Positions 1 through 6,173 of a stretch of DNA of 8,044 bases are shown here, piece by piece (positions within the stretch are counted from its first letter, which is position 1; each line of letters opens with the position of its first letter). The notes under the pieces were generated by a model. The model searched no databases, was not told where the DNA came from, and was given only the letters and a program-made list of their open reading frames with translations. The stretch spans positions 1 through 8,044 of the forward strand of contig JAFOZN010000126.1 in the NCBI GenBank assembly GCA_017391185.1, in the 5' to 3' direction. The DNA is from Alistipes sp. (lineage in GTDB: Bacteria; Bacteroidota; Bacteroidia; Bacteroidales; Rikenellaceae). The position numbers and the translations under genes are program-made.

Positions 1-1131
1 GGTACTGAGATGGCTGTTATTACCCATAAGGCTGACGGTGGTATTATCATCACCGCTTCGCACAACCCTAAGCAGTGGAATGCGTTGAAGCTATTGAACG
101 AGAAGGGAGAGTTCCTAAATGATGCTGAGGGTAAGCGTGTATTGGCATTGGCTGAGGATGAGGCCTTTGTATTCCCTGAGATTGACGCTATTGGTAAGGT
201 TGTATCTCGCGAGGATTTCAACTCAACTCATATCCAGCAGGTATTGGCTCTCGACTTGGTAGATGTGGAGGCTGTGAAGGCTCGTAAATTCAAGGTTGTA
301 GTTGATGCCGTTAACTCTATCGGAGGTGTAGTTATCCCACAGTTGCTCAAGGAGTTGGGTTGTGAGGTTGTAGAGCTTAACTGCGAGCCTAACGGAGAGT
401 TTGCACACAACCCAGAACCACTTCCAGAGAACCTCACTGAGATCTCAGAGGTCATTCGCCGCGAGAAGGCTGATTTGGGCGTTGTCGTTGATCCAGACGT
501 AGATCGCTTGGCTTTGGTTAATGAGGATGGTACGATGTTTGGTGAGGAGTACACATTGGTTGCAGTTGCTGATTACATCCTCTCTAAGCAGGTGGGTAAT
601 ACGGTATCAAACCTTAGCTCTTCACGTGCATTGAGCGATGTGACAGTAGCACATGGTGGCGAGTATAACGCATCGGCTGTAGGTGAGGTCAATGTTGTGA
701 AGAAGATGAAGGATACAGGCGCTATCATCGGTGGTGAGGGTAACGGCGGAGTAATCTATCCTGCCCTGCATTACGGACGCGATGCATTGGTGGGTGTAGC
801 ATTATTTTTGACTTATCTGGTTGAGCGCGGTTTGAAGATGACAGAGCTTCGTGCTACATATCCAGCATACTTCGCTTCGAAGAATAAGATTCAGCTCACA
901 CCAGCTATCGATGTAGATAAAGTATTGCTTGAGATGAAGGAGCGTTACGCTACTGAGCGTGTGAATGATATCGATGGTGTAAAGATTGACTTTGCTGAGA
1001 ATTGGGTACACCTTCGCAAGTCTAACACAGAGCCTATCATCCGTGTCTATACCGAGGCAAAATCTATGGCCGAGGCCGATGCTTTGGCACAGAAGATTAT
1101 GGGCGAGATTAAGGAGATTTGTGGAATCTAA
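1..1131 (+). CDS. glmM: Phosphoglucosamine mutase-like phosphohexomutase, 5' end cut by window
   Basis: This is an alpha-D-phosphohexomutase, probably GlmM, which converts glucosamine-6-phosphate to glucosamine-1-phosphate in the cytoplasm on the way to UDP-GlcNAc, peptidoglycan and LPS. The reading frame is open from base 1, so the gene begins before the window; the ATG at position 10 is internal. Of the 376 residues visible, the phosphoserine loop TASHNP is at about 18-23, the metal-binding loop DPDVDR at 164-169, the sugar-recognition loop GGEGNGG at 244-250 and the phosphate-binding RKSNTEP at 339-345. Since the active serine of bacterial GlmM lies near residue 100, roughly 80 N-terminal residues are missing. 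All four active-site elements are present and intact. The sugar loop reads GEGNG rather than the GEQSG typical of proteobacterial GlmM, so phosphomannomutase or a broader hexose substrate cannot be excluded. An M20 dipeptidase follows after 21 nt on the same strand and is probably co-transcribed. Confidence 0.85.
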   Translation, partial: GTEMAVITHKADGGIIITASHNPKQWNALKLLNEKGEFLNDAEGKRVLALAEDEAFVFPEIDAIGKVVSREDFNSTHIQQVLALDLVDVEAVKARKFKVVVDAVNSIGGVVIPQLLKELGCEVVELNCEPNGEFAHNPEPLPENLTEISEVIRREKADLGVVVDPDVDRLALVNEDGTMFGEEYTLVAVADYILSKQVGNTVSNLSSSRALSDVTVAHGGEYNASAVGEVNVVKKMKDTGAIIGGEGNGGVIYPALHYGRDALVGVALFLTYLVERGLKMTELRATYPAYFASKNKIQLTPAIDVDKVLLEMKERYATERVNDIDGVKIDFAENWVHLRKSNTEPIIRVYTEAKSMAEADALAQKIMGEIKEICGI

Positions 1132-1152
1132 TATTTAATAATAAAAAGTAAA

Positions 1153-2520
1153 ATGCAGAAAGTTCAAGATTATATTACTGCCAACAAAGAGCGTTTTCTG
1201 GAGGAGTTGTTCGATTTGTTGCGCATTCCTTCGATCAGCGCACAATCAGAGCATAAACCAGATATGGTGAAGTGTGCCGAGTGGTTGGCTGCAGCCTTGG
1301 TGAAGGCTGGCGCAGACCATGCCGAGGTGATGCCGACAGATGGCAACCCTGTGGTTTATGCTGAGAAGATTATTGATCCTCAGGCAAAAACTGTATTGGT
1401 ATATGGTCACTACGATGTAATGCCCGTAGATCCACGTGCCGAGTGGCGCACAGAGCCTTTTGAGCCTGTAGTGAAGGATGGTCGTATCTGGGCTCGAGGT
1501 GCTGATGATGATAAAGGTCAGTTATTTATGCACGCCAAAGCATTTGAGGCGATGTGTGAGACTGACAGCCTACCATGTAACGTAAAATTCATGCTCGAAG
1601 GCGAAGAGGAGATTGGCTCACCAAGCCTATATAGATTCTGCGAGGAGAATAAGGAGTTGCTCAAGGCTGATATTATCTTGGTTTCAGATACCTCTATGAT
1701 CTCGATGGACACCCCATCTATCACTTGCGGCTTGCGAGGTTTGACATATATGGAGGTAGAGGTTGTAGGCCCAAATAAGGATCTTCACTCAGGCTTGTTT
1801 GGCGGTGCGGTAGCTAATCCAGCTAATGTGTTGACACGATTGGTAGCTTCGCTTGTAGATGAGCGCGGCAGAGTGACTATCCCTGGCTTCTATGATGATG
1901 TTCGTGAGCTTACTCCTGCCGAGCGTGAGGCATTCAACGAGGCTCCATTCTGCTTGGAGGACTATAAAAAGGCACTCGATATTGACGATGTAGAGGGCGA
2001 GGCTGGCTACACCACTATCGAGCGCACTGGCGTACGCCCATCGCTTGATGTTAACGGTATCTGGGGCGGTTATATCGAAGAGGGTACAAAGACCGTAATC
2101 CCATCTAAGGCTTCAGCTAAGATATCTATGCGCTTGGTACCAAATCAGGATTTCGAGAAGATCGCAGTATTGTTTGAGAAACACTTCCGTGCTATTGCGC
2201 CAAAGAGCGTGAAGGTAAATGTGAAGTTTTTGCATGGTGGCGCGCCATACGTTTCACCAACAGACATGGCGGCATACAAGGCTGCTGAGCAGGCTGTAGT
2301 TGACACATTTGGCAAGAAGCCATTACCATTCTATTCAGGTGGTTCAATCCCTATCATTAGCGGATTTGAACGTATCTTGGGTATCAAGTCTTTGCTTATC
2401 GGCTTTGGCCTATCAGAGGATGCTATCCACTCTCCAAACGAGAGCTACGGCTTGGATCAGTTTGATAAGGGTGTGAGAACTATACCATTGTTCTACAAGC
2501 ACTTTGCCGAGTCTAAATAA
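1153..2520 (+). CDS. M20 family zinc metallo-dipeptidase (carnosinase/DapE-like)
   Basis: This is a 455-residue cytoplasmic di-zinc exopeptidase of the M20 family, closest in motif layout to the CNDP/dipeptidase branch. It probably hydrolyses dipeptides or related amide substrates. Metal ligands and catalytic residues are visible in order: GHYDV (His86, Asp88), ARGADDDKG (bridging Asp119), EGEEEIGS (general base Glu152, ligand Glu153), SDTS (Asp179) and AIHSPNE (His426). DLHSG at 210-214, with His212, marks the dimerisation domain inserted in the catalytic fold and is the histidine that reaches across the dimer in this branch. SGGSIPI lies near 395. No signal peptide is seen. The length is normal for the family. 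ATG 1153 is the natural start: the N-terminus (MQKVQDYI) aligns with the usual helix and there is no upstream in-frame alternative of note. It follows the glmM-like gene by 21 AT-rich nt with no clear Shine-Dalgarno, and a strong terminator lies just downstream. The precise substrate is not evident. Confidence 0.92.
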   Translation: MQKVQDYITANKERFLEELFDLLRIPSISAQSEHKPDMVKCAEWLAAALVKAGADHAEVMPTDGNPVVYAEKIIDPQAKTVLVYGHYDVMPVDPRAEWRTEPFEPVVKDGRIWARGADDDKGQLFMHAKAFEAMCETDSLPCNVKFMLEGEEEIGSPSLYRFCEENKELLKADIILVSDTSMISMDTPSITCGLRGLTYMEVEVVGPNKDLHSGLFGGAVANPANVLTRLVASLVDERGRVTIPGFYDDVRELTPAEREAFNEAPFCLEDYKKALDIDDVEGEAGYTTIERTGVRPSLDVNGIWGGYIEEGTKTVIPSKASAKISMRLVPNQDFEKIAVLFEKHFRAIAPKSVKVNVKFLHGGAPYVSPTDMAAYKAAEQAVVDTFGKKPLPFYSGGSIPIISGFERILGIKSLLIGFGLSEDAIHSPNESYGLDQFDKGVRTIPLFYKHFAESK

Positions 2521-2538
2521 ACCAACGGTTTAGATACA

Positions 2539-2578
2539 AAAAAGCGGGATTATCCTTCGTAGGACAATCCCGCTTTTT
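2539..2578. terminator. Bidirectional intrinsic terminator, M20 gene / alkaline phosphatase
   Basis: Positions 2539-2556 pair with 2561-2578, giving an 18-bp stem with a single A/C mismatch (2552/2565) around a TCGT tetraloop. The core is GCGGGATT. The left flank is A-rich (six A at 2538-2543) and the right flank is five T at 2574-2578, so the hairpin is followed by a U-tract in both transcripts. It sits 18 nt after the M20 stop codon and 23 nt beyond the alkaline phosphatase stop, between two convergent genes, as expected for a shared terminator. Confidence 0.9.
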
Positions 2579-2601
2579 ACATTTGTAATCTCTCGGAAAA
2601 A

Positions 2602-3717
2602 TTATTTATCTACTCTCAAGAGCTGCTGAAGTTTCCAGCTAAGATCGGTATTCTCCATAATACCGTTGATCCAATTAGCGCCAGCACCATAGAGATATAC
2701 AGGAATCATTACTGCAGTATGGCTTGTTGTACCAAAGTTATAACCGATACCACTCTCTGGGAGAGTAAAGTCGGTCTTGTTACTTGAGATTGAAAGGCCA
2801 CCAGTCTCGTGATCTGCCGCTACTACCACCAATGTTCCAGGGTGAGAGTCTGCATAGTCCATAGCAACATTGATCGCCTTCTCAAAATCACGCATCTCAG
2901 CCAAAATACCCTTTACATCTCGACCATGGCTACGGCCATCAATCTGAGAGCCCTCTACCATCAATACAAAACCCTCTTTCTTCTCCTTCTTGACATTATT
3001 CGTCAAGATCTCCAAAGCCTTCTCTGTGGCATCTGCCAAAAAGTTTGGCTGACGCTTCTCGATAGCAGGCATATTATCATCATGGATTAAGCCGATTACC
3101 TGACCAGATGTCTGAGCCATGACCTCATCCCATGTCTTGCAAACCTTGTAGCCACGGTCAGAAAACTCCTTCATATAGTCCTTGCCATCCTTCTTGAGAG
3201 CCTTCTCAAAATTCTTGATACCACCTCCGAAAGCCAAGTCGATACCGCTATCCATAAACTGTCTTGAGATATTGTCGTAATCGCCACGGCTCTTTACATG
3301 AGCATAGAAAGCTGCTGGAGTGGCGTGCTGAACGGCGTATGTAGCAATCAATCCTGTAGCAAAGTTATTCTTCTCTGCCTTGGCGATGATTGACTCCACT
3401 GGTTTACCGTCAGGAGTCTGACCGAGTGTACTATTATTGGTCTTATAGCCAGTTGCCAATGCAGTACCCGATGCTGCCGAGTCGGTCACACGATTGTTGG
3501 CAGAATAGGTCTTGGTCAGAGCAACATTGTGGGCACGATCAAATGCCGTAGGAGCATACTTGCCCTCCATCTGGAGCATCGAGACGTGAGCAAGTCCCAT
3601 GCCGTCACCTATAAGATAGATAATGTTGTTTACTTTTGGGGCTTTAGGTTGTTTTGCCTCTGCCGAGTAAATAGCTACACATGCGAGAAGCAGAGTGAGA
3701 AGAGTTAATTTTTTCAT
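2602..3717 (-). CDS. Secreted alkaline phosphatase (PhoA family)
   Basis: This is a 371-residue metal-dependent phosphomonoesterase that should act outside the cytoplasmic membrane to release phosphate. A signal peptide covers residues 1-21: KK, a hydrophobic core, then a likely cut after AEA. The family active site is complete: Asp38 in IGDGMG, nucleophile Ser80 in VTDSAASGT, Arg144 in HVKSR, Glu255 and Asp260/His264 in EGSQIDGRSH, Asp302/His303 in AADHETGG, and His333 in TSHTA. By motif alignment with E. coli PhoA, Asp153 is replaced by His131 (HATPA) and Lys328 by Gly261. It is shorter than E. coli PhoA (about 450 residues before processing), with only about 30 residues between AADHETGG and the last histidine, so the crown-type insertion seems minimal. 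The start at 3717 gives a proper signal peptide and lies 23 nt downstream of a good Bacteroidota -7 box. No Pho-box was recognised. It stands alone between a convergent M20 gene and divergent ung. LLAC at 10-13 resembles a lipobox but is very close to the N-terminus. Confidence 0.93.
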   Translation of the reverse strand: MKKLTLLTLLLACVAIYSAEAKQPKAPKVNNIIYLIGDGMGLAHVSMLQMEGKYAPTAFDRAHNVALTKTYSANNRVTDSAASGTALATGYKTNNSTLGQTPDGKPVESIIAKAEKNNFATGLIATYAVQHATPAAFYAHVKSRGDYDNISRQFMDSGIDLAFGGGIKNFEKALKKDGKDYMKEFSDRGYKVCKTWDEVMAQTSGQVIGLIHDDNMPAIEKRQPNFLADATEKALEILTNNVKKEKKEGFVLMVEGSQIDGRSHGRDVKGILAEMRDFEKAINVAMDYADSHPGTLVVVAADHETGGLSISSNKTDFTLPESGIGYNFGTTSHTAVMIPVYLYGAGANWINGIMENTDLSWKLQQLLRVDK

Positions 3718-3739
3718 CTTAGTATAAAATTTATAGGTG

Positions 3740-3769
3740 CAAAGTTACGCTTTTTTCCTATCTTTACAA
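3740..3769 (-). promoter_or_regulatory. Putative Bacteroidota-type promoter of the alkaline phosphatase gene
   Basis: Read on the minus strand, TTG (3769-3767) is followed after exactly 19 nt by TAACTTTG (3747-3740). This fits the Bacteroidota primary-sigma consensus (-33 TTTG or TTG, about 19-21 nt spacer, -7 TAnnTTTG). The expected transcript start is about 3733, giving a leader of roughly 16 nt before the ATG at 3717. Assignment rests on motif match and position only. Confidence 0.65.
3759..3766 (+). promoter_or_regulatory. Possible -7 box for ung
   Basis: TATCTTTA differs from the TAnnTTTG consensus only in the last base and lies 26 nt before the ung ATG at 3793. No TTG/TTTG is seen at the proper distance upstream, so it is a weaker candidate than the opposing promoter. 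It lies entirely within the spacer and -33 region of the alkaline phosphatase promoter, so both polymerases could not occupy the gap at once. Confidence 0.35.
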
Positions 3770-3792
3770 CGTGTAAAAATATTTTTTTGATT

Positions 3793-4455
3793 ATGGATGT
3801 TAAAATTTCCGAGTCGTGGAAGAATCTGCTTCAAGAGGAGTTCAATAAGCCCTACTTCGAGGAGCTAACTCGTTTTGTTAAGTCTGAATACTCCGCAGGG
3901 CAAGTTTTTCCTGCGGGACGCAATATATTTCGCGCTTTTGATAAGTGCCCTTTTGATAGGCTCAAGGTGGTAATCATAGGACAAGATCCATATCATGGCG
4001 TGGGGCAAGCCAACGGATTGTGCTTTTCGGTGGATGATGGGGTGCAGTATCCTCCATCGCTTCAAAATATATTCAAGGAGATACACGATGATATAGGCTC
4101 CCCTATCCCATCGAGCGGAAATCTTGATCGTTGGGCAGAGCAGGGTGTGTTGTTGCTTAACGCTGTGCTAACGGTTCGTGCGCATCAGGCTGCATCACAC
4201 GCAGGACGTGGTTGGGAACAATTCACCGATGCGGTAGTTCGCACTATCGCCCAGCGTAAGGAGGGTGTGGTTTATATGTTGTGGGGAAATTATGCTCAAC
4301 GCAAAGGACAAATCGCCGACCCAGAGCGAAATTTGATACTCAAGAGTGTGCATCCATCGCCTCTGTCGGTCTATCGTGGATTTTTTGGATGTAAGCACTT
4401 TTCGAAGGCAAATGATTACTTAATTCAGCAAGGCAAGGAGCCTATTGTGTGGTAA
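3793..4455 (+). CDS. ung: Uracil-DNA glycosylase, family 1
   Basis: This is a 220-residue cytoplasmic enzyme that removes uracil from DNA, the first step of base-excision repair of deaminated cytosine or misincorporated dUMP. The family-1 signatures are all present: GQDPYHG at 63-69, with Asp65 activating water and Tyr67 blocking thymine; Phe78 in GLCFSV, which stacks on uracil; PPSLQNIFKEI at 87-97; LLNAVLTVRA with Asn123, which reads the uracil edge; LWGNYAQ at 163-169; and the minor-groove intercalation loop HPSPLS at 187-192 with His187, followed by GFFGCKHFSKAN. The length matches bacterial Ung. ATG 3793 is preferred over an in-frame TTG at 3787 because the N-terminus MDVKISESW matches the family's usual beginning. 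No clear Shine-Dalgarno is visible; the leader is T-rich. A GNAT acetyltransferase starts one base after the stop codon, so the two are probably co-transcribed and translationally coupled. Confidence 0.97.
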   Translation: MDVKISESWKNLLQEEFNKPYFEELTRFVKSEYSAGQVFPAGRNIFRAFDKCPFDRLKVVIIGQDPYHGVGQANGLCFSVDDGVQYPPSLQNIFKEIHDDIGSPIPSSGNLDRWAEQGVLLLNAVLTVRAHQAASHAGRGWEQFTDAVVRTIAQRKEGVVYMLWGNYAQRKGQIADPERNLILKSVHPSPLSVYRGFFGCKHFSKANDYLIQQGKEPIVW

Positions 4456-4456
4456 T

Positions 4457-4951
4457 ATGATTTTAAGAGAAATCTTTAGCGAAGCCGATGTAAGGCGTCT
4501 GGCTAAGGTGGCAAAGATAGTATGGCGAGAGGCGAATGTAGCTTTTTGTACGCCTGAGCAGGTGGAGTATATGATCGAAAAGTATCAGAGCGTAGAGGCA
4601 ATCATGAGTCAGCTAATGCATGGTTACCGATACTTTATCATGGAGGAGGATGGCGACATTTTAGCCTATTTCGGTGTGCAAGCGCAGGGCGAAAGATTAT
4701 TCTTGAGTAAGTTCTATATCTTGGCTCAAAATCGTGGGAAAGGTTTGTTTTCAGTAGGACTGAATGTTATGTATCAGATCTGTAAGGAGGAGAATATGTC
4801 GGCAATTTATCTTACGGTAAATCGCAATAATAGACACGCTTACAAGGTTTATCTACACAAAGGCTTTAAGATAATAGAGGAGGCTGTTGCGGATATCGGT
4901 TGTGGCTTTGTGATGGATGATTACATCATGCAGTTGGAAATTGGGTTGTAA
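4457..4951 (+). CDS. GNAT family N-acetyltransferase
   Basis: This is a 164-residue protein with the GCN5-related acetyltransferase fold, predicted to move an acetyl group from acetyl-CoA to an amine on an unknown substrate. The acetyl-CoA pyrophosphate loop (motif A) reads QNRGKGLF at 91-98, matching Q/R-x-x-G-x-G/A, after the beta strand LFLSKFYIL. Motif B follows as YLTVNRNNRHAYKVYLHKGF (118-137), with the conserved Asn, the AYKVY helix and the GF ending. ATG 4457 starts one base after the ung stop, which favours it over an in-frame TTG at 4445 lying inside ung. The protein has no signal peptide or membrane segment. The pairing with ung suggests co-expression but does not by itself imply a repair role, since GNAT proteins are very diverse. 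A strong hairpin ends the unit 18 nt after the stop codon. The substrate could be a small molecule, an antibiotic-like amine or a protein N-terminus. Confidence 0.88.
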   Translation: MILREIFSEADVRRLAKVAKIVWREANVAFCTPEQVEYMIEKYQSVEAIMSQLMHGYRYFIMEEDGDILAYFGVQAQGERLFLSKFYILAQNRGKGLFSVGLNVMYQICKEENMSAIYLTVNRNNRHAYKVYLHKGFKIIEEAVADIGCGFVMDDYIMQLEIGL

Positions 4952-4968
4952 CCTAATATATTACAAAA

Positions 4969-5007
4969 AAAATGGCTATGCACTCACTAAGTTTGCATAG
5001 CCATTTT
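4969..5007. terminator. Bidirectional intrinsic terminator, GNAT gene / rpoD
   Basis: Positions 4969-4982 pair perfectly with 4994-5007 (core ATGGCTATGC), a 14-bp stem with an 11-nt loop. Eight A (4965-4972) lie on the left and TTTTATTT on the right, so the minus-strand transcript of rpoD gets an eight-U tract and the plus-strand transcript an interrupted U tract. It is placed between two convergent genes, 28 nt past the rpoD stop. Confidence 0.88.
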
Positions 5008-5035
5008 ATTTCGTTCTACCCTATTGGGTGGAGTG

Positions 5036-5896
5036 TTATCCGAGATAAGACTTCAACAACTTGCTACGAGATGAGTGGCGCAGACGGCGGATAGCCTTCT
5101 CCTTGATCTGACGTACACGCTCGCGTGTGAGGTCGAACTTCTCGCCGATCTCCTCCAAAGTCATCTCCGAGCATCCGATGCCGAAGAAATACTTGATAAT
5201 ATCGCGCTCACGCTCGGTCAAAGTCTCCAAAGCACGATCCACCTCAGTAGCCAATGACTCATTGATCAAACCACGGTCAGCATTGGGTGAGTCAGTATTC
5301 ACCAAAACATCCAGCAAGCTATTATCCTCTCCATCGGCAAATGGAGCATCTACCGAAATGTGACGGCCAGCTACACGCAACGTATCAGAGATCTTCTCCT
5401 TAGGCAAATCCAACTCTGTAGCCAACTCCTCAGGAGATGGAGTACGCTCATGATCCTGCTCGAAACGGGCAAACGCCTTATTAATCTTATTGAGAGAGCC
5501 TACCTGATTAAGAGGCAGACGTACGATACGGCTCTGCTCTGCCAATGCCTGTAGAATAGATTGACGAATCCACCATACGGCATAAGAGATAAACTTAAAA
5601 CCGCGTGTCTCATCGAACTTCTCTGCTGCCTTGATCAAACCTAAGTTACCCTCGTTGATCAAATCTGGCAAGCTCAAACCCTGATTCTGATACTGCTTGG
5701 CAACAGATACCACGAAGCGAAGATTAGCCTTGGTAAGCTTATCCAGAGCCTCCTGATCACCCTTGCGGATACGTTGTGCGAGTTCTACCTCCTCTTCTAC
5801 AGTGATGAGATCCTCCTTACCAATCTCCTGAAGATATTTATCAAGCGAGGCACTCTCGCGATTGGTGATCGATTTTGTAATTTTTAATTGACGCAT
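5036..5896 (-). CDS. rpoD: Primary sigma factor RpoD (sigma-70 family, Bacteroidota type)
   Basis: This is a 286-residue sigma factor that binds core RNA polymerase and directs recognition of housekeeping promoters. Region 1.2 starts at about 16 ([11 protein letters not shown]). Region 2 spans about 50-128: [13 protein letters not shown], the core-binding [18 protein letters not shown] (78-95), and the -10 recognition and melting helix [16 protein letters not shown] (99-114). Region 3 follows from RTPSPEELA (151). Region 4 is at about 222-275, with the helix-turn-helix [20 protein letters not shown] (246-265), which contacts the -35/-33 element. The long acidic region 1.1 of proteobacterial RpoD is absent, which is normal for Bacteroidota and gives the usual length of about 286. 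The start at 5896 gives [15 protein letters not shown], the typical N-terminus in this phylum. The gene appears monocistronic: a bidirectional terminator lies after it, and a 277-nt spacer with an inverted repeat separates it from upstream glyA. No strong consensus promoter is visible. Confidence 0.96.
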   Translation of the reverse strand: MRQLKITKSITNRESASLDKYLQEIGKEDLITVEEEVELAQRIRKGDQEALDKLTKANLRFVVSVAKQYQNQGLSLPDLINEGNLGLIKAAEKFDETRGFKFISYAVWWIRQSILQALAEQSRIVRLPLNQVGSLNKINKAFARFEQDHERTPSPEELATELDLPKEKISDTLRVAGRHISVDAPFADGEDNSLLDVLVNTDSPNADRGLINESLATEVDRALETLTERERDIIKYFFGIGCSEMTLEEIGEKFDLTRERVRQIKEKAIRRLRHSSRSKLLKSYLG

Positions 5897-5999
5897 ATTT
5901 CTCTAAATTAATTTCTTCATCCTTCAGAGCCTTTCCGTAGAGTCACGCTCCCCATGTTTGAGATTATCGTTACTATTTACGAAAAATGATGTCTTTTTG

Positions 6000-6070
6000 T
6001 TTCACTCAGTAGTAAAAAAATATAAACAACCTTGCTCTTTGGATGTTAATAACGTATCGTATGAGTGAAA
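6000..6070. repeat. 9-bp inverted repeat overlapping the larger repeat
   Basis: TTTCACTCA (6000-6008) is the exact reverse complement of TGAGTGAAA (6062-6070), with 53 nt between them. The right arm shares TGAG (6062-6065) with the left arm of the 14-bp repeat at 6052-6108. In a minus-strand RNA the shared segment could pair with only one of the two partners. A 9-bp match in AT-rich DNA could arise by chance, so this is listed with low confidence. Confidence 0.35.
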
Positions 6071-6108
6071 AATTCTGTTATTATGATTTTTTATCTCATA
6101 CGATACGT
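6052..6108. repeat. Perfect 14-bp inverted repeat upstream of rpoD
   Basis: ACGTATCGTATGAG (6052-6065) and CTCATACGATACGT (6095-6108) are exact reverse complements separated by 29 AT-rich nt. Each arm contains a tandem CGTAT CGTAT (ATACG ATACG on the other strand). It begins 65 nt past the glyA stop codon and lies about 155 nt before the rpoD start. Neither side has a T-tract and the loop is long, so it is not a classic intrinsic terminator. It may be a hairpin in the glyA 3' end or rpoD leader, or a two-half-site protein-binding site. The repeat itself is certain; its function is not known. Confidence 0.8.
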
Positions 6109-6173
6109 CTTGTCGGCCCCTGCATTTGCAAAAAGCAGACCAAAATATATGTCATTAAAATCGCCTTCGCCTC

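Larger units (their letters stand above)
5897..6173. other. Spacer between glyA and rpoD, with repeats and a weak promoter candidate
   Basis: Both flanking genes are on the minus strand. The spacer holds no plausible gene. The rpoD leader (5897-6000) contains no TAnnTTTG box. The best minus-strand match is TATATTTT at 6024-6017, which fits TAnnTTT but has no TTG at the right distance, so it is only a weak rpoD promoter candidate. The inverted repeat at 6052-6108 and a shorter pairing at 6000-6070 are listed separately. No intrinsic terminator with a clear T-tract follows glyA, so read-through from glyA into rpoD is possible. Confidence 0.5.

Noticed and set aside
2809..3090. 93-codon plus-strand open frame inside the alkaline phosphatase gene
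   Set aside because: Antisense shadow of a gene with a complete active site; low-complexity composition and no family resemblance.
3679..3690. LLAC lipobox in the alkaline phosphatase signal peptide
   Set aside because: Cys13 would leave a signal only 12 residues long, and residues after it lack the acidic export pattern of Bacteroidota surface lipoproteins; a signal peptidase I cut after AEA fits better.
3787..3792. TTG start six bases upstream of the ung ATG
   Set aside because: ATG 3793 gives the family's usual N-terminus; the TTG lies in a T-run with no ribosome site.
4445..4456. TTG start for the GNAT protein inside ung
   Set aside because: It would add only four residues and overlap ung; ATG 4457 immediately after the ung stop is the ordinary coupled start.
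6052..6108. The 14-bp inverted repeat as insertion-sequence ends or a classic terminator
   Set aside because: Only 29 nt lie between the arms, no target-site duplication is visible, and neither strand shows a T-tract after the stem.
6120..6138. Small hairpin CTGCATTT/AAAAGCAG downstream of glyA as a terminator
   Set aside because: 8-bp stem with a mismatch and a 3-nt loop; on the glyA strand it is followed by G-rich sequence, not a T-tract.
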